From the NCBI GenBank assembly GCA_031401235.1, contig JANNRJ010000030.1, positions 62,001 through 126,000 of the forward strand: a DNA stretch of 64,000 bases, written 5' to 3'. This DNA is from UBA3006 sp031401235 (GTDB lineage: Bacteria > Actinomycetota > Acidimicrobiia > Acidimicrobiales > Ilumatobacteraceae). Shown one piece after another: positions 1-7,089 of the stretch. Both the position numbers and the translations under genes were made by a program. Each line of letters starts with the position of its first letter. Within the stretch, counting starts at the first letter, position 1. The notes below the pieces were generated by a model. The model saw only the letters and a program-made list of their open reading frames with translations, was not told where the DNA came from and did no database searches.

Positions 1-206
1 ATTAACAAGAGTTTGCAAAGTTCTTGTGTGGCTTGGAAATGCTCCGCCAACGATTCATTAATTGTCGACCTGTCAACGACGGAATAATCCAATTCTGACC
101 ATATGTGACGTCGGCTTTCGTCCATGCACCACTTGCCAAGAAAAAGAATAGGTCGATCAAACACCCACGTTGATTCGTCTGCAGTGGTGATTAGGTATCT
201 ACTCAA
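1..206 (-). CDS. LIC12162-family transferase, N-terminal fragment
   Basis: Partial gene running off the left edge. The minus strand reads from a TTG codon at 206, eight bases inside the end of pseI, and stays open for 68 codons. The N-terminus resembles the opening of LIC12162-family surface-carbohydrate transferases: an ITTADE start, then DRPILFLGKWC and a RRHIW segment. These proteins sit in nonulosonic acid and surface polysaccharide clusters and are thought to move an activated sugar onto an acceptor; that role is inferred here. The overlap with the pseI stop argues for translational coupling. The family call rests on remembered N-terminal motifs only, because the catalytic part lies outside the window. 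Confidence 0.6.
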   Translation of the reverse strand, partial: MSRYLITTADESTWVFDRPILFLGKWCMDESRRHIWSELDYSVVDRSTINESLAEHFQATQELCKLLL

Positions 207-1245
207 TTAAATCCCATGCTAGAGGGGTTCCACGACTCACATTCTTCGTAAAGCGGCGACCGAGCACATCGTCGAAATGTTTAGGCGGTAATCCGAGTCC
301 CGGCCGAATTCGTCGTACATTCACATTTGAAATGACTTCACCCATCATCACATCTTCGATAACGTAAATAGAGCGACGGTGAATTAGAGAATTCATTTCC
401 GCGTCAGTTGGTCCGTGGGATATCGATCCAATGGATTGCCAGACCCGTTTACTCTCGACAATCAGTTGACGCAGTTCTGTCGGTTCAATCGAAAATGCGC
501 TGTCCACACCACCATCTGCTCGCCGCAATGTGAAGTGTTTTTCTATAACTGTTGCACCAAGCGCGACCGCACCGAGTGCGACACCAATTCCCAAAGTGTG
601 ATCGGAGATCCCCACCTGGCACCCAAAACGTTTTTGGAGATCTGGAATCGTGGCGACATTTGTATTTAAAGGAGATGCTGGGTACGTACTAGTGCACTTC
701 AGCAAAATGAGGTCATTACAACCGGCTTCGCGCGCAGTTGCAACCATTTCTTCGAGCTCGTCAAGAGTTGCCATCCCAGTTGAAATGATTAGAGGTTTTC
801 CAGTTGATGCTACGTACTTGATGAGAGGAAGATCAGTATTTTCAAATGAGGCGATTTTGTACATTGGAACCTTGAGTTCTTCGAGGTAATCGACAGCAGA
901 TTCATCGAACGGCGTACTGAAACCAATCAATCCGTGTTGGGCAGCCCGATCGAAAATTGGTTCATGCCATTCCCACGGCGTATGGGCCGTCTTATAGAGG
1001 TCAAAGAGAGCCTGACCAGTCCACAGACTTTGGGGGTCGCGTATTAAAAACTCGTTGTCAGACAGGTCAATAGTCATTGTTTCTGCCGTGTATGTTTGGA
1101 TTTTTAGTGCGTGAGCCCCGGCAGACGCAGCCTCGTCAACGATCTCAAGAGCGCGAGATAGTGACTGATTATGGTTTCCCGACATTTCCGCAATGACGAA
1201 TGGTTCGTATTCGGATCCAATATTACATTCTTGAACATTGATCAT
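199..1245 (-). CDS. pseI: Pseudaminic acid synthase (NeuB family)
   Basis: Condenses a 2,4-diacetamido-trideoxy hexose with phosphoenolpyruvate to give a pseudaminic-type nonulosonic acid in the cytosol. The 348-residue length is normal. The TIM barrel begins with FVIAEMSGNHNQ and continues with LKIQTYTA, GFSTPFDESAVD, YKIASFENTDLPLI and LIISTGMAT, a set that fits PseI better than sialic acid synthase. The GISDHTLG and EKHFTLRR segments supply family active-site residues. Residues about 290-348 form the SAF (antifreeze-like) domain. A GAGAGG ribosome site lies about 11 bases before the ATG at 1245. It overlaps the next transferase by eight bases. A second, more divergent synthase occurs at 15154-16200. 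Confidence 0.9.
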   Translation of the reverse strand: MINVQECNIGSEYEPFVIAEMSGNHNQSLSRALEIVDEAASAGAHALKIQTYTAETMTIDLSDNEFLIRDPQSLWTGQALFDLYKTAHTPWEWHEPIFDRAAQHGLIGFSTPFDESAVDYLEELKVPMYKIASFENTDLPLIKYVASTGKPLIISTGMATLDELEEMVATAREAGCNDLILLKCTSTYPASPLNTNVATIPDLQKRFGCQVGISDHTLGIGVALGAVALGATVIEKHFTLRRADGGVDSAFSIEPTELRQLIVESKRVWQSIGSISHGPTDAEMNSLIHRRSIYVIEDVMMGEVISNVNVRRIRPGLGLPPKHFDDVLGRRFTKNVSRGTPLAWDLIE

Positions 1246-1384
1246 CGTATTGTTGCCTCTCGCTCCGTTCGCAGCCCAGACCGTACATTGAATTCTATGG
1301 TCAATTTTCTATGGCTGTGATCGCCATCCTGACCAACAGATTAAATTGGGCGAACACTGAGGATCTAAGTCAGGTTTTACACGA

Positions 1385-2110
1385 TCAGACGCACGGGGAG
1401 ATGACAACTTTGGCGGTTACGGAATCACCGGCAAGTTGGGCATCGGTGAACTGATATCTAATTCCGTTCTCTTCGATAAAGGCGTGCGGATATCCTGGAG
1501 CGTCCAGCATGCGAATGTGATTGTAAATATCTGCAGACGTGTCAACGTCCGATTGGCGGCTCCCCAGATTACTCTGATCGGGTGTACGCCGTTTGAAGAA
1601 GGTAGGAACGCCATCTTGCGGCACAGGAGTCATATTTTTAGCCACAACTTCGGCGATCATTTCCTCAATCAAATCTGATGCACGATCATAGATTTCCCAA
1701 GCTGCGCCACTCAGCGATAATTCGCGTTGCAAATAGATTGGCCCAGCATCTATTCCTTTGACACACTTGAACGCCGTCAACTTCGTTTCTGTATGCCCTC
1801 GCACAATTAAATTTTGCAGTGGTGATCCACCACGCCCATACGGTAGGTCAGTCATGTGAAACATCACACACTCATAATGTTCATAGATTTCTGCGGGAAT
1901 TATGTGTGACCAGTGGGGAAAAAAAATATAACGCGGGTCGCGCTTTTCTCCCGCCGGATAGTGGTTTCCGGTGCCACGGTAGTAATGCCACAGCATTAAA
2001 TGAGTGTCGCCACTAATTTGTGAAAAACTCTGTCCGGTTTTACCGCCGATACGAGTTGTTCGTGTTGGATCCCAATTTTTGCTAGCCGCAATCATGTAAT
2101 GGTCGTTCAT
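1385..2110 (-). CDS. Formyltransferase-domain protein (sugar N-formyltransferase candidate)
   Basis: A 241-residue protein related to the methionyl-tRNA formyltransferase N-domain. It contains the FPHWSHIIP segment, a FHMTDLPYGRGGSPLQNLI block matching the family substrate-loop pattern, and KCVKGIDAGPIY, all in the order seen in sugar formyltransferases (ArnA or VioF type). The ATG at 2110 overlaps the TGA of the upstream PIG-L gene as ATGA, which fixes the start; a longer frame to 2173 exists but is unlikely. Pairing with a deacetylase suggests exchange of an N-acetyl for an N-formyl group on the sugar. Substrate and cofactor are inferred. It is not the housekeeping Fmt, which is longer and carries a C-terminal domain missing here. 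Confidence 0.75.
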   Translation of the reverse strand: MNDHYMIAASKNWDPTRTTRIGGKTGQSFSQISGDTHLMLWHYYRGTGNHYPAGEKRDPRYIFFPHWSHIIPAEIYEHYECVMFHMTDLPYGRGGSPLQNLIVRGHTETKLTAFKCVKGIDAGPIYLQRELSLSGAAWEIYDRASDLIEEMIAEVVAKNMTPVPQDGVPTFFKRRTPDQSNLGSRQSDVDTSADIYNHIRMLDAPGYPHAFIEENGIRYQFTDAQLAGDSVTAKVVISPCV

Positions 2111-2793
2111 ACAATATTTCTCCCCAACATAAAGCCCTCGGCAGCATTCACCCCAATCGTTGCCCCTCGCCACTCACACAAATTCTTTACGGCCTTTATT
2201 GAGCGCGGATGTGGCCAGTCACGCAACTCCGACGCGTAACAGTTTAGAGCCTCCAATTTGTGGTCTAGATACGCGCTAATGTCGACAAAATAGTTTGGGA
2301 CAAATGTCCCGACACCGTTATTCATTCGCCACTCCGTTGACGAAGGTACTTCAAAAAATAGAATCTGTTTCACCGGAGACCACGACTGAGGTCGACAGGC
2401 CACTGTCACCGCCTCACTTACAACTCGGTGATCCACGTTCACATCGTTACCAAAATGGGTGATAATCGTGTCGGGTTGACATTCAGCTATTTTGACTTCT
2501 ACCATTTTGCAAACTGTTAGTAGCGGTACTGTGTCAAGCTGGTTGTCAGGCAGATCGTGGAATGTCGGCTGTTTAGCACCCAATATCAACGACGCGCGAA
2601 CCGCGTTTGCTCTACGTTCAGCCAACTCAACCGGATCGACAACATCGCCCCGCGACGATACACCGTCTGATAAAAACATGACATCAACTTGCACACCCGA
2701 TTCCGATAATCGGCGCATGGTGCCACCACATCCCAACACTTCATCATCAGGATGCGCGGCAACAACAAGAACAGACCGGCCATGGAACATCAC
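2107..2793 (-). CDS. PIG-L/LmbE-family N-deacetylase
   Basis: A 228-residue zinc-dependent deacetylase of the PIG-L (LmbE) family, which removes N-acetyl groups from amino sugars. The AHPDDE metal-binding motif is at residues 13-18, followed by LGCGGTM. A THFGNDVNVDHR segment near residue 110 supplies the second metal and catalytic site (HxxDVNxDH pattern). The start has an AGGGGG site seven bases upstream; two adjacent ATG codons are possible. It is first in a two-gene unit with the formyltransferase and divergent from the GNAT gene. The sugar it acts on is not known; a nonulosonic acid or its precursor is the simplest guess. Confidence 0.85.
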   Translation of the reverse strand: MMFHGRSVLVVAAHPDDEVLGCGGTMRRLSESGVQVDVMFLSDGVSSRGDVVDPVELAERRANAVRASLILGAKQPTFHDLPDNQLDTVPLLTVCKMVEVKIAECQPDTIITHFGNDVNVDHRVVSEAVTVACRPQSWSPVKQILFFEVPSSTEWRMNNGVGTFVPNYFVDISAYLDHKLEALNCYASELRDWPHPRSIKAVKNLCEWRGATIGVNAAEGFMLGRNIV

Positions 2794-2841
2794 AACCCCC
2801 TAAGCAATTGAATACTCACTACGATATTCCACTTCGTGAAG

Positions 2842-2869
2842 ATTGTAGTTAACAAACCAACACAACCAA
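2842..2869 (-). promoter_or_regulatory. Possible sigma-70 promoter of the PIG-L/formyltransferase unit
   Basis: Reading the minus strand, TTGGTT (2869-2864) is followed after 16 bases by TACAAT (2847-2842), about 48 bases before the PIG-L start. This is the best -35/-10 match in the 190-base divergent region between PIG-L and the GNAT gene. Assigned by eye only. Confidence 0.3.
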
Positions 2870-2984
2870 TACACTTATTACCCGTACACTTCAACCGGTT
2901 TAGGTGAGATACCGAGCCCCAAAAAAAAGATAGCTGTGCACGATCGTAGACTTTGTATCGTCGGTCGGTCTGTTATCACGAGTC

Positions 2985-3596
2985 ATGAAAATCCAACTGG
3001 TGAAGGCGGTGAAAATGAAGTACGAAATCGGGAATTGGCCAAATTCCTACGCATGTTGTCCAACTTTGGATATCACCAGCAACAATTTCCGATTACGCCC
3101 TCTAGGTTGGAATGACCGAATAGAGATAAGACGATGGCGCAATGCTCAGATCTCTATTCTTCGGCAACGAAGTGAGTTGACTGAAAAGCAACAAGATGAG
3201 TATTTTGACTTGGTCGTAGCGAAGGAGATGAGGATTCAATTCCCTCCCCAGATTCTTTTGGGACTCGAATGCTCAGGAGAATTAGTCGCCTATGGTGGCC
3301 TTGTTCATATCAGTTGGTTGGATCGGCATGCTGAAATGTCCTTTTTGACCGATCCTCTATATTGCAATCTCAACGACCATAATCGCTTACTGACCGCATT
3401 CGTCAAACTTCTGTCTCAACTAGCGTTAAATGAATTACAACTACATCGATTGTTTACCGAGACATACTCAAGTCGAAACGAGCACATGGAAATGCTTGAA
3501 AGTCTGGGGTTTTGCAAGGAAGGGGTTCTTATAGAACATGTCATTATAAATGGCGAATTTGTGAACTCGATTTTGCACGGACTAATTCTTGAATGA
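2985..3596 (+). CDS. GNAT-family N-acetyltransferase (PseH-like candidate)
   Basis: A 203-residue GNAT-fold protein. An N-terminal segment FRLRPLGWNDRIEIRRWRN matches the RimJ/PseH pattern of small-molecule acetyltransferases, and the LFTETYSSRNEHMEMLESLGF block near residues 153-174 is the usual GNAT motif for acetyl-CoA binding and the late helix. Its place in the cluster suggests N-acetylation of an amino sugar intermediate, the PseH or LegH step, but a different acyl group is possible. The first ATG is at 2985, with a second at 3015; domain alignment does not decide between them. The next gene begins two bases after its stop. Confidence 0.75.
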   Translation: MKIQLVKAVKMKYEIGNWPNSYACCPTLDITSNNFRLRPLGWNDRIEIRRWRNAQISILRQRSELTEKQQDEYFDLVVAKEMRIQFPPQILLGLECSGELVAYGGLVHISWLDRHAEMSFLTDPLYCNLNDHNRLLTAFVKLLSQLALNELQLHRLFTETYSSRNEHMEMLESLGFCKEGVLIEHVIINGEFVNSILHGLILE

Positions 3597-3597
3597 G

Positions 3598-5514
3598 ATG
3601 ACAAAGTTGGACGGACGAAAAATTTTCGTGACCGGTGGTGCTGGAGTAATTGGAAGAGAATTAGTTCCACTTCTTCTCAAAAGTGGCGCAAAATTATTTG
3701 TTGGTGATCGGAAACCGCGTCCTATCGACTGGCCGGGAACCGTTCATTATCGAACAGGTGATCTGAACGAACTTCAACTTCATGAGTTGGATGATTTCAG
3801 ACCAGAAATCGTAATCCACCTTGCAGCTGCCTTTGAAAGATCGCTTGAGTCGGCTGAATTCTGGGATGAAAACTTCCACCATAATATTCAACTCAGTCAC
3901 TCACTAATGTCGATTATTAGGCAAGTCGAATCTGTTGAACGGGTAGTTTTCGCGTCGAGTTATTTGGTCTATGACCCAACTTTGTATTCGGGTAGCGGCA
4001 ATGTCGGTCAGCCTGAAGCTCGACAACTTAGCGAGAACGACACTCTCAATCCGCGAAATTTGATCGGAGCAGCAAAACTGCTCCATGAAGCGGAGCTTGA
4101 ATTTCTCCGACGCACTGCTGATCGACCGTTGAGCATCGCCATAGCCAGAATATTTAGGGGATATGGGAAGGGATCACGAGATGTGATCTCAAGATGGGTA
4201 CGAGCGGCCATGAGAAATCAAGAACTTGAGTTGTACCGTCCTGAGGGACTATTCGATTACGTTTACGCAACTGATTCTGCTGAGGGATTGGCGCGCTTAG
4301 CCGCCTCAGACTATAACGGGACGGTAAATTTGGGGACGGGGAAATCACGGCGAGTCGAAGATGTTATAGGTTGCCTTCGCCAAAACTTTCCGGCTCTAAA
4401 GGTCAAGTATCTTGATTCATCTGAGCTGATTGAGTCATCGTCGGCAAATACAGAGCTGTTGATGTCGGTGCTTGGGTGGATCCCATCGACCACCCTTGAG
4501 GAAGCGATTCCTGAAATCATCGACTATGAGAGATCGGTGGAATCAGTCGAAAATTCCCGGTTCTCCATTCTTGTGTCAAGTTCGGCAACAGAAGTTCCGC
4601 TACTTAACGCAGTTCAGCAAGCGGCCGATCGCTATTCACCAGACATTCAAGTCATTGCTGGTGACTCCAATGGAGAATGTCTTTCTAAGTATGCAGGATT
4701 CAATTTTTGGCAAATGCCGCGGACCGAAGACGAGAATCTTGAAGAATTGTTAGAGGGAATGATTCAGCGGAATATCCGACTTGTCTTGCCAACTAGGGAT
4801 GGTGAGCTTGAGTTTTTTTCACGGCATCTGCAAAAGTTTAAGGATCGAGGTATTGACGTTTCGGTGTCTGCTATAGAAGCCGTAGTCATATGCCTCGACA
4901 AACTTCAGTTTTTTCAAAGTTTAAATGGTCGACATCCGGTTATTCCAACATCAAATGTTCTTGACGAAAAATTACTTGGAAAGGGGCCATATGTTGTTAA
5001 GGAACGGTTTGGTGCAGGTTCACTTTCAATTGGCCTTAATCTTGGTGCCAGCGATTCACAAATTTATGCCAAAAAATTGAAGTCCCCTGTGTTCCAGCCA
5101 TTCATTGAAGGTCAGGAATTCAGTATTGACGCATTTGTCACCAACAAAGGTCATTTACAAGGGGTAGTAGTTCGAAGTCGGGACCTCGTCGTCTCTGGGG
5201 AATCACAGGTAACAACATTGGTTCAGGATTCAGAGATTGAAGAATGTGCCTCGGCCCTTATCAACTCCCTAGATCTTCGAGGACATGTGGTGGTACAAGT
5301 AATCCGCAGTGCAGAAGGTTTACACGTGATTGAGTGCAATCCGCGCATCGGCGGAGCTTCTACCCTTTCCTTTCAATCTGGTTTATATAGCTTATGGTGG
5401 ACAATTCTTGAAGCAGCTGGTGAAGATTTGACCTTGTATCCGTTCACATCAACAAAGCACACTCTGAGACTTGTTCGGGTTGCAAAGGACTTCTTTTTTG
5501 ATCTTGGTTCTTGA
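3598..5514 (+). CDS. NAD-dependent epimerase/dehydratase fused to an ATP-grasp domain
   Basis: A two-domain protein of 638 residues. Residues about 5-310 are an extended short-chain dehydrogenase of the sugar epimerase type: a TGGAGVIGRE nucleotide motif, an IHLAAAFERS segment, and a LVYDPTL segment whose Tyr lies in the YxxxK region. Residues about 325-638 resemble the carbamoyl-phosphate-synthase-like ATP-grasp: LVSSSATEVPL, CLDKLQFF, YVVKERFGAGS, QPFIEGQEFSIDAF and an IECNPRIGGAS metal-binding end. ATP-grasp enzymes join a carboxylate to an amine or thiol through acyl phosphate. The ATG at 3598 follows the GNAT stop directly; a TTG at 3589 would overlap it. The role in glycan assembly is unknown: possibly making a sugar and ligating an amino acid or acid substituent. 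Confidence 0.75.
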   Translation: MTKLDGRKIFVTGGAGVIGRELVPLLLKSGAKLFVGDRKPRPIDWPGTVHYRTGDLNELQLHELDDFRPEIVIHLAAAFERSLESAEFWDENFHHNIQLSHSLMSIIRQVESVERVVFASSYLVYDPTLYSGSGNVGQPEARQLSENDTLNPRNLIGAAKLLHEAELEFLRRTADRPLSIAIARIFRGYGKGSRDVISRWVRAAMRNQELELYRPEGLFDYVYATDSAEGLARLAASDYNGTVNLGTGKSRRVEDVIGCLRQNFPALKVKYLDSSELIESSSANTELLMSVLGWIPSTTLEEAIPEIIDYERSVESVENSRFSILVSSSATEVPLLNAVQQAADRYSPDIQVIAGDSNGECLSKYAGFNFWQMPRTEDENLEELLEGMIQRNIRLVLPTRDGELEFFSRHLQKFKDRGIDVSVSAIEAVVICLDKLQFFQSLNGRHPVIPTSNVLDEKLLGKGPYVVKERFGAGSLSIGLNLGASDSQIYAKKLKSPVFQPFIEGQEFSIDAFVTNKGHLQGVVVRSRDLVVSGESQVTTLVQDSEIEECASALINSLDLRGHVVVQVIRSAEGLHVIECNPRIGGASTLSFQSGLYSLWWTILEAAGEDLTLYPFTSTKHTLRLVRVAKDFFFDLGS

Positions 5515-6160
5515 TCTTGATGACACGCTCTACCCAGAGCGAACATTCGTCGAGTCAGGAATGAACACGGTTGCGCACTGGCTATCCGAAAATTATGGTG
5601 TTCCACAAAATTCGGTGTTTCTTAGGCTTATCAGCGAACTCGATAGCGCTGGACGTGGTCGGGTTTTCGATGTGGTACTTGCAGAATTTGACATATTCTC
5701 TAGGGAGAATATTGAGCAATGTGTCGAAATTTATCGAGGTCATAAACCCAAAATAAGTCTGTACCCGGGCGCGCTGGAAGCAATCCAACGCCATTCTGCA
5801 TTTCCTACTTATCTTCTAACTGATGGCTTCCCGGCCGTACAGATGAGAAAAGTAAACGTGCTTGGAATCGAGAACATCTTTAAGCGAATTTTTACAACCT
5901 GGTCATTTGGCGTTGAATTTGGTAAGCCCTCGCTTCGGTGTTTCCATGAAATTGTTCAAATAGAGGATTCCTCACTTCAAGAAATTATCTATGTTGGCGA
6001 TGACCCAAACAAAGACTTTGTATCGCTAAATGCCATTGGAGCCCGCACAATTCGAGTCATGTCGGGTCGCTTTGCTAATGCACAAGCCGCACCTGGATTC
6101 GATGCACAAACTCGAATAGACAGCATTGCTAGCCTTGACCTACTTCAATTTTTTAGTTGA
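5498..6160 (+). CDS. HAD-superfamily phosphatase
   Basis: A haloacid-dehalogenase-type hydrolase of about 220 residues. The catalytic DLDDTLY motif lies at the very N-terminus, motif II is YLLTDGF, the conserved Lys lies in the FGKPSLRCF segment, and the metal-binding motif is YVGDDPNKDF. A C1 cap occupies the region between motifs I and II, as in the sialic acid 9-phosphatase group. The start is uncertain: a TTG at 5498 has an AGGA site upstream, and a TTG at 5471 adds nine residues. Either overlaps the 3' end of the preceding fusion gene. A role as a nonulosonic acid or sugar phosphate phosphatase is inferred from context. Confidence 0.75.
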   Translation: MILVLDLDDTLYPERTFVESGMNTVAHWLSENYGVPQNSVFLRLISELDSAGRGRVFDVVLAEFDIFSRENIEQCVEIYRGHKPKISLYPGALEAIQRHSAFPTYLLTDGFPAVQMRKVNVLGIENIFKRIFTTWSFGVEFGKPSLRCFHEIVQIEDSSLQEIIYVGDDPNKDFVSLNAIGARTIRVMSGRFANAQAAPGFDAQTRIDSIASLDLLQFFS

Positions 6161-6190
6161 ATTTGTATCTAAAAGTAGGGTAAGTAAAAA

Positions 6191-7054
6191 ATGAGTTTCC
6201 ATGAGCACGAGCACAACCTAGGGTTCATTGAAGCGTTACCCAAACCTTCTGAAACAGATTTAGCTTTGCTTTATTCTCAACGATACTTCCAAGAAGAACA
6301 TGGTGATTACAGTAATTCCTATTCAGAAGAGGAACTTCTCAATTTCGAGTTAGAGGCACTGGTGGCACGCCATGTTGCGGAGGGCTTCGGCGTAGCGAAG
6401 TTTCTTCTGGATCTTGGTTGTGGCGAAGCGTTCTTTGCCGCTGCTTTTCGACGTGCAGAATGGGAGGTTCTGTGCTACGACTTTTCAAGTGCGGGTATCC
6501 AGCAATTCAATCCAGATCTATTGGCATACTTTCATCAAGGCAGTCTCAAGGATGTAGGGAAACTCAATTTGGATCATGAGGTTGGGCTGATCAATCTCTC
6601 AAACGTGTTGGAGCATGTGCTTGATCCAATTTCGACCTTGACCGATATACAAAAAATCTTTAGCGGAAATCGCACAATTCTTCGTATCGTCGTGCCAAAT
6701 GATTATTCGAATTTTCAGATGCATCTGATTGATCGGGGCATGACCAGTAACACTTGGTTTGTTCCCCCTGAGCATCTTTCCTACTTCAATCGTGCTTCAC
6801 TTTTGAAGTTGCTTGGATATTGCGGATATGAAGTACTGTCGTTTCAGGCGGATTTTCCGATTGAAATGTTTCTCGTAAATCCACATTCGAACTACGTGAC
6901 TAATCGGAAACTCGGGAAGGATGCACATAGCGCGCGAGTTACGATCCAGAACTTTCTTATGTCAAGTGATGTTGATGGCTATATAAAATATGCGGAGTCT
7001 GCCGGTAATTTAGGATTCGGACGAGACCTAATTGTCTATGCAACCCTCGAGTAA
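6191..7054 (+). CDS. Class I SAM-dependent methyltransferase
   Basis: A 287-residue methyltransferase of the Methyltransf_23 type. The SAM-binding motif is LLDLGCGEAFFAAAF (about residues 73-87), the acidic strand-2 end is LCYDFS, and INLSNVLEHVLDP is the post-motif typical of glycan-cluster methyltransferases. The N-terminal region contains LYSQRYFQEEHGDYSNSY, also seen in this group. An AGGGTAAG site precedes the ATG by about seven bases. It closes the plus-strand block and may O- or N-methylate a sugar. No substrate can be read from sequence. It ends 35 bases before the converging aminotransferase fusion. Confidence 0.8.
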   Translation: MSFHEHEHNLGFIEALPKPSETDLALLYSQRYFQEEHGDYSNSYSEEELLNFELEALVARHVAEGFGVAKFLLDLGCGEAFFAAAFRRAEWEVLCYDFSSAGIQQFNPDLLAYFHQGSLKDVGKLNLDHEVGLINLSNVLEHVLDPISTLTDIQKIFSGNRTILRIVVPNDYSNFQMHLIDRGMTSNTWFVPPEHLSYFNRASLLKLLGYCGYEVLSFQADFPIEMFLVNPHSNYVTNRKLGKDAHSARVTIQNFLMSSDVDGYIKYAESAGNLGFGRDLIVYATLE

Positions 7055-7089
7055 TGAGATGGCGTCAGTAACACTAAGTAGTTTTACGC

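Noticed and set aside
1385..2110. Considered as the housekeeping methionyl-tRNA formyltransferase (fmt)
   Set aside because: It is about 240 residues, lacks the C-terminal tRNA-binding domain, and sits in a sugar cluster coupled to a deacetylase.
7055..7089. Searched for a rho-independent terminator between the converging methyltransferase and fusion genes
   Set aside because: No stable stem followed by a T-run is visible in the 35 bases.
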